From contig JAPEVF010000064.1 of the NCBI GenBank assembly GCA_029747585.1, positions 29,617 through 93,616 on the forward strand: a stretch of 64,000 bases of DNA, read 5' to 3'. Position 1 is the first letter of the stretch. Each line of letters opens with the position of its first letter. This document shows, in pieces, positions 49,272 to 60,924 of this stretch. Under the pieces are notes generated by a model. The model was not told where the DNA came from and made no database searches. It saw nothing but the letters and a program-made list of their open reading frames with translations. The DNA comes from Pleurotus djamor (taxonomy: Eukaryota > Basidiomycota > Agaricomycetes > Agaricales > Pleurotaceae). Position numbers and translations under genes: made by a program.

Positions 49272-52128
49272 TTATGACAATACTTCCTCGCTAAGCTTGA
49301 GGGCTTCGTACACACGAATAGTTCGTACATGTGTGAGTTCTTGAGGTGTGTACGGTGGCGCAGCGCTGGAACGGTCGAGTCGCATGCCGTCGTAATTCTG
49401 GAAAACTCCCGTCGGTGAAGCGATCATAATGGAGTCTTGCTCAGCGGAAGTATCTGAACGTTCGTTGCCCAGGTCGAATCGGTTACGGAACATTCTGGTA
49501 AACAGATTGGTTAGAACTAATCAACCAGCCTCGTTCAACGACGAAGAACGTCGATTACTCACGATTGATATTCCAGAACGGACTCCTGGTACGTAGACGC
49601 GGAATCAGACGTTTCGACGGACTCAGTGCGTGCATGTGCCTGAGAAGGATCCATCCTAGCCTCCGGCGCGCGAGGGATTCCCTCGAAGCGCGGGCGAACG
49701 AAGCTGTTCAGGGGTTCAATATGACAATCAACGGGAGAAGGCATCACGGCGAACCTTTCATACTCAAACATAGCATCCCAGAACTCTTCGTCCACAACAC
49801 GGGCACCATCATTATCCCTTAGCTCGACGTAATCAGCGAGAGCCGCTTTACAGCCGAGGAGCGTTCGGATGTGTTTGCAAGCATGCATTTCGACTTCTTC
49901 CCTTGGCATAGGAATGAAAATTGAAGGATACAGCATGAGGCCGGGACACTGCGATAGAGCGTCCTGAGTACGACCGCGTGAATGAGAGGCAGCAGCCGCT
50001 GTGGCCGATATTGTGCCGAGTTCAAGCTGGCTAAGTCGAGGGAGTTCGTCCGCCATATGGAGTTCAGTGGGAGCCAAATCCAGGTGAACGTTGCGCATTT
50101 GGCTGGAATGACGCATGCCAAAAACGCGCTTCATGACATCAAGGATAAATTGTGAAGGCCTGGGATGGATGTGGAAACGCTCGTTGAGCATGTTCTCAAA
50201 CACCGTCTCCAGTCCCTGGGAGCCAACTGCCTGGCGATCCCATGGGGAGGGCGGATGAGTGGGTCCGTTACGCTTCCCATGGCCAGGACCAGCAATGGAC
50301 CCATTGCTGGATTGGCGAATAGAAGAGCGCCTAGATGATGTATCAGAATCGCCTGCAATAGTGGGTGTAGCACTCGACACGTTGTCCTCATCCACATCGC
50401 TATCCTCTTGTCCAAGGACATCATCCAGATCATCGTAGGTGTCCTCTTCGTAATCCTTCCCACGGGGGATGTTGAATGAGGACGAGGGAATAGAAATGTC
50501 TAACCTGGGAGCCGGGACTGGAACTTTCGGGGGGTCGGAGGATGTGGATGGCCTCGCATATGGGAAGACGATCTGATCATCCACCAGCTCAAGACGGCCA
50601 TTGATTGTCATCACCCGCCGTACTTCGCCTAACACTGATTCCCACTTGCTGTAGGGAACGCACAGCGTCAGGTTGGACATTCTCACCAAATCGAAGGTTC
50701 GATCCGGGAAAGGCAACCTATATGTCAAACTTTAAAATACAAGCATGTGAGTTTCAATATGTTGTGAGAGAATGGGAAAACGGGGGTAGGACGTACAAGT
50801 TACCGCGAACGAATCGAAGGTTTTGCACGGCAGCAGTATCTCGGGCCCGACCCCATTCCTCCCGAGCAACGTCCACCAAATCGAACCCGGTAACGCGGGT
50901 CCCATGAGCTTTCCAGAATGTGGCGGCTTCGAGGGCCCAACTGCCAGTGCCACAACCGAGGTCCAGGACGTGTGCCGGTGGATGCCGCCCATAGTCATGA
51001 AATGACGGTGATTGCCTGGGGGTCAACCGTCGAAGCAGTGTAGTCAAGTATTGGTCGCTGTATATAGACGTGGTTAAGATCTGGGTCAACGTTATATCCA
51101 CACTGCAAAGCGTACTTTTCTAGGAAAGGGGGATCATAGGCTTGCATGTATGGTGCTTCATGTGGGTATGGCTGGAGAAGCTGATCCTGCTTGCGCAACC
51201 ACGCAAAGCTTTCAACGGAGGGGTTCCTTTGAATACTCGATGACTCTGGAAGGATGTTGATGGGTTCAGGAGTGAGTGGGGTAGGGGTCTCGGAGATTAT
51301 GGGCGTCAACGTTCTCTTCTTCTTGCTGCGCTTGAGCAACGCTCGGAATCTTCCACCAACGGGTTTATCTTTGCTGCTGCTCTTTTCGCTCCTGCCGTCA
51401 TCAGTGGACTTGTCATCGCCCCCTTTCTTCTTCTTGCTTTTGATCTTCGGAAACGAAGCGGCCGTTGGTGAATGCTCAGGACGGGCGCCTGAACGGCAGG
51501 TTGGGTAAACGAAGCCCTGAGGAGAGGTTTCCCCGGATGTCCGTGTCGCAACCTGTCCAAGCGGTGGGAGTGGCTGTTGTAAGAGTAATGGCGCTGGTGT
51601 ATTAGCAGGATAGGGTGACGATATGGGGGAAATAGGTGGGGGTGAACTGCTAGGGTCGTAGTACGTCGGCGATATAGTTTGGTAAGTTGGCGCTGGTGAT
51701 CGAGTACTAGACGCAGACGACAGGGACATGGACGAAAACGACATAGCAGTAGGCGTCAACATATCAGGAGACGACGGGGGCGTAGACATCCGCATAGGTG
51801 TTATCTGGGTCGGGTGCGGTTGCATGTAACGCAGGTCCTTTCCAGGGGATGGGTGGTGGAACCATCGTTTGTCGTCTTGTGGAGAGATAGAGATTGGAGA
51901 ATGGCTGATAGGCGACACAGAATGCGAGAAGGGCTGGTAATAAGAATCTGGTGAAGGCTGGATATAAGGCTGCACGTATATCTGGCTGTGATTCACGGGA
52001 ACTTGTGGGACGTGTTGGGGGGCTGGAAGAGGGTAAGGTGTGGGCGTGGCTTGAGAGGGAACAGCTGGGACTTTCGGCTTCGCGTCTTTGAGTTGGCGAC
52101 GGCGCCCACCAGCTGATCTTGAGGACAT
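49272..52128 (-). CDS. SAM-dependent methyltransferase with long disordered N-terminus
   Basis: The N-terminal 330 residues or so are Pro/Ser/Tyr/Gln-rich (PSPDSYYQPFSHSVSPISHS), with a basic patch (KIKSKKKKGGDDKSTDD) and RALLKRSKKKRTLTPI. A 54-nt intron near 51.1 kb then links to the methyltransferase: YLTTLLRRLTPRQSP, motif I HVLDLGCGTGSWALEAATFW, an acidic loop FDLVDV, and a later VRMSNLTLCVPYSKWESVL. The C-terminal half holds further acidic disordered segments and ordered ones (LELGTISATAAAASHSRGR). It is a class I methyltransferase, substrate unknown. The C-terminus is EALKLSEEVLS. The combined protein is unusually large, with most of its length outside the fold. Confidence 0.85.
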
Positions 52129-54213
52129 ATTCTAAGGCTTTTGTGAAGGTGATGGCAGAAAGGACACGGGTGGGTGATAGCTAAAGTCCAGAGTTGGGAG
52201 AGCGTTTTGATGAAAGGGGAAGGTAGCCAGTCAATAAGCATGTTAAAAAGGTAAAGAGGGCGGATAACTGACAAGTGTGAGTGATCCACGGGGAGCGGTG
52301 TGCACGGATCGGAATGTTCAATCTGGCACTGACTTAGACTTCTGGGACCTGGAAGCTGAAGCCTGACGCACAGCGTGCCAATGAGAGATGAATCGATGGA
52401 AGTTTGATGCTTCCCAAGAATGTCGTACAGGCGTCAGAAAAGGATAGATGTAGTGCTACGCGTTGGACTTTGAGCGTTGGACGTTTGAACGGGGGTAGCA
52501 CACTCGCGGGTGGTTATGGTTGAAGAGGAAAGACACACGACTCTGATAAAATAACAACATTGGTAAATGTCATTGCTGATGGATGTATAGAGAATATGCC
52601 CCGATCGGGGATCACCTCCCTGTTGATTTCAATGGACTCGACCGGAGGTTTTGATAAGTATGTTATCAGACCCCGGATTCAGGCTCGCGAGTCCATGTCA
52701 TTCCGAACGGAGAAGCAATCGGGCCTGGGTTTCCCCCACCAAACGAGAAAAAGAAGCGTTACTCACTGACCGGTAGGCCTATGTCCGACTGGTCCCCCTC
52801 ATCGCCCCCTTCTTCACATCGATGTTCATATGTTCACGTTTACGCTTTGGTGTCCGAAGGACGGTGTCTTTGAAAAGTGCACGCGACAAGATGTACCAAG
52901 AGAGCAACTCCTTATCGTCCAATTGGAATTGAGCAATTGCTGTGGCTTGCATAAGCAGTTATTTGATGCATCAACACCCTTCTCGTCGACAATGATAGCG
53001 CTGTGGAGAGATTTTGGATAGATGTAAGCTAAAAATCCGAGCTAGTGCTCAACAACGAACCTTTCTCCTCTGAGCAGTATCTCCCGAGAGAGACAACCTC
53101 TTCAAGCGGCCAAAGGATGATTGCTGCGCGAAATTGATGATGTTGTCGGCGTTTAGGTCGGACAACTCCGGGAAAAAAAAAGAAGGGCCTGTGCCTCCCG
53201 GTACCTCCCTTCGTCAGAGCGACCTGCCTATATGTAGGCGTACCCCATGAAGAACCGAGTAGCCTAGACGGAGGCTCGCAGTGGTAAAAAGGATCCGAAC
53301 TTCTTCAACGTCCGTCGCAAAGTTTTCGAACGCAGCGCTAAAGTGGAAAAAATGGAAGAAGACATAATTAATAGCTCTCCCCACATGTAGCCCACGAGCT
53401 TTTCACGATCATAATCGATCTAAAGCCAAGGGAAGTGCTAGAGCGCGTCATGCAGGGTAGGCAGTTCATAGTCAGGGTTCGTGCAATGAGATCGCCAACT
53501 CACAATCTTTGACTTGAGGTGGCGTTAACTTCAGAAGTACTGTCGTGTCGGAGAAATGATTAGATGGAGACTTGTAGCAATTCCGCTGTCAAAGCCATTT
53601 CAGATGAAAAGGTCATTCGGGCTTGGTGGTAAGAGAAAACAAACACAAGGCTGGGATTTCTCGGCATTCACCGTTGAACAGTTCTTGCCTTAATCTGGAA
53701 GGCGGGATACCATATTTGGTAGTAGTGACCATCACACCGTGAGCCTTGAGGTGTGTGGTGCGAACATGGAGAAATACGAGCGAGTAAATTTCAGAATACC
53801 TATGTTTTTTCACGAGGCTCAGGCTCTCTACCGTCGCTTCACTCTGCGCAAAAGCTATGAAATCCCGCGGAATCTGGACCTCTGAGGACCTCTATCAGAC
53901 GCTATATCAGACGCCATGCCGTGAATGTTTGGTTCGACGCGATGTACCCCCATTGTGCGGTAAACCTCTCTCAGCTCATGGTATAAGCGAGAAATACATA
54001 TGTTCTGATGAGCCAAAATTAGTTCATGAGAAGGAGGGATGACGATGTGGCGGTCGCTAGGTGATCTCCGCCTGGCATTCTCACAACAGAAGTAAGTTCA
54101 GAAAATTGGACTCTGATGTTCATATTCGGCAGGTCGGCAACATAGATTGGCCAAGCGCGCACACACATATACGCAGAGTAGGAAACCGAACGCTGAGCGC
54201 TGAGCAGTCGAGG
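52129..54213. other. Intergenic stretch of about 2.1 kb
   Basis: Promoter side of the methyltransferase gene and 3' side of the flavin-reductase gene. Short frames only. I support no gene. Confidence 0.45.
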
Positions 54214-55320
54214 TCAAAGCCGGCTGTCAGCGGGGATAATACCTTCCTCTTTCAACTTTCCTTCTTCGGCAGTCCATGATGGTCTGGGAATTCTAAAGCC
54301 GTGAGCAAGAGTAGCGTAGGTGATGTCACCTAGCCGAGCGATGGGCTTAAAAGCTGCTGGATTGACTAAATCGCCGCTTTCGTTCAGCACGTCGTTACGA
54401 ATGTGGATGTACTTGACGAGGCCCAAAATGAGCGTAGTAGTGGCCTGTCCCGTTTCAGGGTGAACGATGTCGATCGCTTGGAACAGCTGAATGTATAAGT
54501 TTAAGTCCGTGAGATGATACTCGGGCCAGAGAGAAGCACGTACCTCGCACTCCATGCTGAAGGCACTTTCTTTGACGCGGGGTGCCTTGACATGCACCTG
54601 CAAACCCAAATTAAATACGCTGCAATCAGAATATTTCTGGAATGTATACACACCGTTTCGCCTTTGGTGAGACCACTGATCTCCCATTCTGATATGTTGG
54701 AAGGCGCATCGATAGAGCATGCGTTCGCATTGTGTATCCAGGGTTCGCTGATGATATTCACGGTGAAACCTTTAGTCGCCTTGATATTCCGAGAAGTGTC
54801 TTTGAGATTCCCAGCAACATTGCTACAGGATATCGAGATGACAGGAGGGTTGTGTGTTACCTGCGAGGTATGTCATTTAGCCGAGACACACAGAGAAGTC
54901 GCATCAGTTATGTAGTGGAGTATCTGACGGTCGTCAAAGATGCTTACCGTGTTAAACCAGCTTTACGCATGGTGTCTCGAATTAGTTACCTGTCATGACC
55001 CCTGGTCGAGGTGCTACCTACCTGAACGGTGCAAGATTCTCGATCCCTTCCTCCGAGACACTTGATACGAAAGCGACAGGTCGAGGTACAACCCCGCTTA
55101 TCATGAGCTTGTAAAGATTCCTACAGCATCAGGATTCGACGTGAGTGAAAGATAGTTTAATATCACTCGAAAAGAACCTCGGTTCTATCTTGGATGTATC
55201 GATAACACTCCATCCGTTGGTCTCCCCTGCCAACCAAGCTTTGCCTTCATCGGAGCTCTCGACTTGTTCTCCAAACCTCCAGTTTGGATTTGGGGGTGTT
55301 GTATACTCAAAATCTGACAT
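54214..55320 (-). CDS. Flavin reductase-like FMN-binding protein (DIM6/NTAB family)
   Basis: The rebuilt protein reads SDFEYTTPPNPNWRFGEQ at its start, then RNLYKLMISGVVPRPVAFVS, SEEGIENLAPFSWFNTVTHN, PPVISISCSNVAGNLKDTSR and GFTVNIISEPWIHNANAC. It ends SWTAEEGKLKEEGIIPADSRL. The SGVVPRPVAFVS and NLAPFSWFNTV blocks, and the PPVISIS strand, are the FMN-binding core of the flavin-reductase-like fold. The predicted role is electron transfer from NAD(P)H to free or bound FMN. One exon (54948-54960) is only 13 nt and codes for most of WFNT. Introns flank it on both sides (61 nt on one). The gene is divergent from its right neighbour by 189 bp. Confidence 0.87.
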
Positions 55321-55509
55321 GGATAAGGCGGCGATAACAGAGGCAACGAATGCTGCCAGTGCGATCCGTTGTTGACCTCACGAATAGGAGCGTAACAGGG
55401 GTAGATTTTGCGTGATCCTATTTCGTAACGGAGGTAAGTCACGTGGGCAATGGTTGGACCGCGCCAAAGTTTTGTGGCTGGGCAATGCACACCTCCTCCC
55501 CGTACCATC

Positions 55510-57315
55510 ATGTCCGGAACCCAGAAGTCGGTTTATACTCCCGTTTTCTATCTTAGCAAAGGCCCGACATCTCCCAAGAGGCCTGAGCCCAAGGCTCTTA
55601 TCCATTACCTCGATAAATTATCACGAAGACATGTTGCATTGGCGCAAATTGCTGAAGATGTTCCACCTTCAAGACCTGGATCTCCCGACCTCGAAGTATC
55701 CTGCGGAGCTGATATTACACTGCGTACTGGCGATGAGATGCTTTCCGAGGATCAACTCAAGCGTATCAAGCGCATCGAATCATTGCGGTCCAAGGTTCTC
55801 CTAGCTTTCGACGAAGCGAAAAGGAACCCTGCTAATGGCCGCTGGAGCGATATATCTCAGCTCTTGCGAACTAGCTGTACAGCGGGTAGGTATCGCTGGT
55901 CTAATGGCTGGAAGGCTCCGCAAGACTCTGCGAGGGACCCCGATCCGAAGAGTCCATGGATATTGGCCGAAACTGAGGAGGAGTGGGATCAATGGGAGCG
56001 ACGATACGAGAAGAAGCAGCACCTGAAGCACCGCGTCCATGCTTGGCAACAAGGTGTCGAACCTTCCGAGGTGGAGATGGAAGGCACTCAACCCGATGAC
56101 CCTCAGGCACCGACCAAGCTCAAATCCTCCTCAAAGAGCACCGTTGGATCCCAATCCTCGCAGCCGAAGCAAACATCACTATACTTTAAGGTGTCTAAAC
56201 GCTCAAGTGAGATTCTTGCGGTGCAAGCTTCGAAGCCGCCGGACAATTCATCTGAGCCACAACCCAATCCAACCCCCATGTCAATCGACACAAGTAGGAT
56301 GATATCTGACATGTCTGATATGGTATGCCCATTCGCGATCCTCAATTCACCGTACTGACTAGGTGATTAGAATTTTCTACCGCCGTCTTTCCCTTCGCAG
56401 CTCCCCACCTCCACTCCTAAAATGGATGGTAAAGTCAAAGTACCCGAAATCCCTCGAGTTTCTGGTGATTCTTCACAAGGGCTCGCAGCCCACATCGACA
56501 TTCCGTCGCCCGACTTTCTCAGCCAGCAGAACAATCGATGGCCTTCGACTGCTGACATTCCATTGCCTATCTCTCAGACACCTCCAAAGTCGCCCCCGGC
56601 ATCCTCTCTCCCTCACGCAACTTCTTCTCCATCCCTTCCTTCCACTCCTACGAAAGCTCCCAACCATAGGAAGCGTAAGCCTTCCGAAGATATCGATGAT
56701 ACGGTTTTGAAGAAAACCAAATCGATGACCATCAACAATGAAGTTGTTCAACCTCCCTCTGACGATGTGGCTCAACCCCTACGCTGGCCTCAAATAGCTG
56801 CTTTGCCTATGACTCCAGATAAAGGAAACAGAGTACCAACGCTCACCGAGTTACTGGCATCCCGTCGGAAATCACCTAGCAAAGCGGCTCGTAATGCTCG
56901 AGCTGAAGTTGAAAATGTTCCAGACAAGGTTTCCTCTCCCCCTGCGCCTCCGGTTGATCCACCGGCAGATATGGAGGTCGATGTTCCGCTCATGGACAAC
57001 TTCAATCCATATGACGTCGATCTGTCATCGCCAGCTAAATCCCTGTCGTCTATCGCTGGTTCAGACTCTGAGGACTCGGACGACGAAATGCCAATGCCTC
57101 TCCCGGGATTTGATGACTTCAAACCTCCTGTGACTAGCACCCAGGCTGATGACGTTGGGATGAGCCAAGGGTTTGGTGGGTTTGGGATGTATAATTCTCA
57201 GTATGACGTGAATGGTGAATTGGACCGCGTCAGTGAGTTGTTGGAGAGGGATGTTGATTTCAACGGCTGGTTGAAGGACGTAAGTGTTGTAGAGGACGAC
57301 GATGACGACGATTAG
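55510..57315 (+). CDS. Hypothetical protein, Pro/Ser/Asp-rich C-terminus
   Basis: Two exons (55510 to about 56321, then about 56371-57315). The N-terminal 150 residues look folded: KALIHYLDKLSRRHVALAQI, EDQLKRIKRIESLRSKVLLA and TAGRYRWSNGWKAPQDS, then a charged helix WDQWERRYEKKQHLKHR. The rest is low complexity, with SRRKSPSKAARNARAEVENV and a PMPLPGFDDFKPP-type acidic region, ending GWLKDVSVVEDDDDDD. No family recognised. Possibly nuclear, given KKTK/RKRK patches (NHRKRKPSEDIDD). The start at 55510 is preferred over one 20 codons upstream, which lies in a repeat-like, low-quality context. Confidence 0.68.
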
Positions 57316-57446
57316 TTTATCAATAATCTGCACTCAGTGTGACAACGCACATCTCGTTGTATCCTTCTTGGTTTCACTTCCATAGATACTCTACTCTACT
57401 TTACTCTAAATGTACTGCGATACTTGGATACTCGGAGGGTATATGT

Positions 57447-57461
57447 TATATATATATATAT
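57447..57461. repeat. (TA)n microsatellite
   Basis: A short uninterrupted TA run between the convergent 3' ends of the hypothetical and P450 genes. Confidence 0.9.
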
Positions 57462-57464
57462 CAG

Positions 57465-59088
57465 CTAGCGACATCTAGTGGTGATTTTGACTCGAACGTC
57501 TGAGGTACCAAACTGGAAAGCACCAAGGCCAGGCCGAGTAGGATCTCTGCTCGGTTGCAAACCCTTCCATATACCAGACGCGTTGGCTTTGACTGGAATT
57601 TTTGGGTCCGCAACGTGTTGGAGGGGTGTGACTTCGAGGTGAGATAGTAAAAGGAACAGTATCGTTTTCAACTCTGCTGTGGCTAGATGGCGGCCTTCGC
57701 ACTGATATGACCACAACCACGGGGTGAGTGAGCTGCCTTTTCACTTGAAACGATCTACTTACCGCGGAGATTCCTCCTCCAAATCCATTCATTTCTCTTG
57801 ATCGTTTAGCACTGATAGTATCTTCGCCATTCTGCGCGAGGAAACGGTCACCAACCCATGAATCAGGGGATTCTCCCCAAATTTGCTCGGTGAGATGTGC
57901 CGTACGGGTGATACAAACAACTCTAGTGCCATCACAGGGAATGAGAAAACCTGGATCATCTTCCGAAAGAGAGAGGACGAAATCCTTCTGAACAAGTCGG
58001 ATGCTGAAGCTGGACGTGTTCAAACGGACGGTTTCTTGAACACAGGATGCGGCGAGTGGCATGGACGCGAGTGCTTTCATGTTGACATCGTTCGTAGGAA
58101 TGGCATCGAATTCTTGGATCACTCGGGGGAGGAGTGTACTTTGAAGGACATACAGAACGAGAGCGGTCGCAGCGAACGGCGCGTTAGCTTGCAAAGCCCA
58201 AAGATCGCCCATGAGCAGTTTCGCCGTTTCGTACGAGGAATACCCTTCTGCCAGGCCCATTTCCGCCATTTCCCGGACGACGCCTTCATCCAAGCCAGGC
58301 ATCCCGTCCTCAATCCAAGTCTTCAACAACTTCCATATTTCTTCTCGGCCTTGCATACCCTTCGCAACAGGAGGGACGAATTTATACATTGGTAGAGGTA
58401 TCATTTCCGATGCGAGAAGGGGAAAGCTTGCATCGAAAGCGTTGAAGGATTCTTGCAGACCTGCCTTAACGGCACGTTCGCAGAACTCCTCTCCGAATAA
58501 CGCGCTCGTCCCGGCTTCGAACATGACGTCGATGATCCATCGAACTATGTTTATCTCGATGGAATGATTGGGGGTAGATTCGACGCGTTCTTTGAGCTCG
58601 AACACCTTGGATTGTACGATGTGGGCGAAGCGAGCGACAGGGGCATCCAAGCGAAGATTGGTAAGGCCTTTGGCATGGACAGGAAACATGCGAGCAAGGC
58701 CCTCTCCTTGAGCAATACTCTCTATCGATCCGAAAGCGGTGAGCTGCAGGCTCCTGCGGATCGGGGTGAAAGCAAGCGTCGAGGAGGGCGTGGCATAGAC
58801 CTTTTGGATATAAGAGCCTTCCAGGACGAAAATTTGCTTCATAGGCCAAGGGATATATACCAGAGAACCATATTCACGACGCAACGTCAATAGGAAGTCG
58901 TCCTCGTCGATTCCAAGCTTGACCATCGCCATTACGCCGCGTATAGGGAATGGTAGATACCATGGTCCATATGTGGGAGGTAATTGTACCCCACGTTGTT
59001 GGAGACGGGATCGATTGCGTCCTAGTGGAAACGTAGAGTAAATGACCAATCCCCCAATGACTAGAGCACACTCTAGTAGGCCTACCAT
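57465..59088 (-). CDS. Cytochrome P450
   Basis: Two exons (59088-57763, 57701-57465) with a 61-nt intron splitting the haem motif. Exon 1 begins MVGLLECALVIGGLVIYSTF, a membrane anchor, then a proline-rich hinge (LPPTYGPWYLPFP). The ExxR motif is ETVRLNTSSFSIR. The haem loop reads FGGGIS|ACEGRHLA across the intron, with the cysteine ligand in the second exon. Before the haem loop is SWVGDRFL. The I-helix region (LWALQANAPFAATALVLYVL) lacks the usual AGxDT and has QAN, as in CYP7/CYP8-type enzymes. This would be a membrane monooxygenase or an isomerase-like P450. No substrate can be inferred. The ATG at 59088 is preferred over the one 21 codons earlier, because it starts the anchor. Confidence 0.9.
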
Positions 59089-60924
59089 CGTGGAGGTCTG
59101 CAACGTGAGTTGAAAAACGTGAAATGTTATTAGAGGGCGCTGAGCGCCCAAGTCAGGAACAGACCGAATAAACCGAAGTAAACCCCGAGCAAAGTTAGAG
59201 CAAAGTCAACATATAATAATATCATCCCCCGCCCATACCTACTACATTTCGATGAGGTGCCGAGGTCAACATTGGGAAGAGACCACAGACAACTCTGTCG
59301 ATTCTCGATTCTAGAGCCACCAGAATAATTATAGTACCGAGATCAGCCGTAAAACACGAAGCATGTACATGAACGATATTATTGCGACTTTGTCCGATCT
59401 GCCTGTTTCTTACTTCGCCGTAGCTGCAGTATCAATAGCGCGAAGAGGAAACGTCGAGAAGCCTCTTACATCACCAGCCAATTTGAGGTGCGTCATTGAG
59501 CCCACTCGCTTCGCGGCTTCGGGTCGCTTGAAAGACCCGTTCCGAGGCCTACGATCCCGAGCAGCGCCGGACTTAGATCCAGCTGCTACGGCTCACTTCA
59601 CTCACAGGGGAGGAGCTTACTTACCTATTCTTTTTTTTCTGGCAGCCGATCGTCCGCCTCCTACGCGCATTCTTCAAGGACAGTAGGGATTGTTTTTGAT
59701 ATGCTCATGTCATTGCTTGCGCTGAGTCCTCGGGCTCGCCTCCTTCGGAATCGAAGCACATCAAGACTGCACAAAACGTGTGGGTTCTGACTTCAGCTCC
59801 AGTTCAATGGTTCTAAATTTAGGGGCCTCTAGGGGCTTCAGGGACTCCGCCACCAGCGGGTTCGTCAACGATTGTTGGCTTCATGCATGCCCACTGGGTA
59901 CAATGCACCTTCGGAGGTGCAACTTATGCTCCCAACGCCGAAAGAAACACCACTCTGAAAAGCCGCAGCTTCTCACCCAAAAGTGGAGGTACATTGACAT
60001 CGAATGGCTTGGCGGTTCCACGTCTTGCCTCTCGAGTGCTTGTACCAGTTAACACCGACAAAATCCAACGAATACCATTCAATTCACCCATGCCAAGCTC
60101 GGCCACTTCCAGTTGGACGCTACTCCTTGTCCGACAAGCCATCTGCTTCTGTACAACGAGTGATGGCGGGGCTTTGATTGGTCGAACATGTTTTGTTTCC
60201 CCTCGGTAATCAACGCACACGTCAAGTCATACGGTTCTACCGATGCGACCAATAAGTATGTGGGAGGCTGCGTCTAGTGTACCGGGGGTCACGAGGCCCT
60301 GCATGACCCGTTGTGCATCAGATGTAGGCGCATTATTGTATAGAGCCCATCAGTATTGAATGTACACACTACACAGTAGTGTCGTAATCGGGTCATATTG
60401 GAGGGCAAACGCAGGCGAGCCCCGTTCTATGCAGAGGTCACCATGAGCGATGGTGCCATCAAGTCGGATCATGGAACAACATTGGGATAATACATACCTT
60501 CCAGAAACCCGAATAGCGACTTGAGTACCAATCTCAGAAGAACTCGGGGATGACATGGCGGAATCCCAAAGCTGAGTTACGACTTGGCGTGCCCTCACGA
60601 TCCCCCTATCTGAGCGTAGACCCTCAAAAGTTGTTGAATCGACCCAGAATCGACCTGTTCATCGACTAAATCATCTCCTTCCAGCTGCTATAGGCCATCC
60701 GTGAGTCATCCAATAGCGAGGACCCAATGTTCCGTTGGCAACCTGGAACCGCCACCAGTGTGGAAGAAATAAAGCCCAGACTTCCGAAAAGCGGCAAAAG
60801 TGGAATAGACTTGATCCTCTTCCGGCACGAAGTCGCGTAACTTATAATAAGGCCTACAGTGCGGGGCATCCATCACATCTTCCCCGCTTCCCCATTTCTT
60901 TCTTTTTCTTCTCTTTCCTCGACG
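59089..60924. other. Mostly intergenic, with weak coding-like signal on the minus strand
   Basis: I support no gene. On the minus strand, about 60600-59924 gives frames that look more protein-like than chance (IGTQVAIRVSGR, IERGSPAFALQYDPITTLLC, QRVMQGLVTPGTLDAASHIL), but no exon chain or family holds up. See findings. Confidence 0.35.

Noticed and set aside
56155..56200. PCNA-binding (PIP-box) motif QTSLYFKV
   Set aside because: The spacing fails: the aromatic pair is one residue too early for QxxLxxFF.
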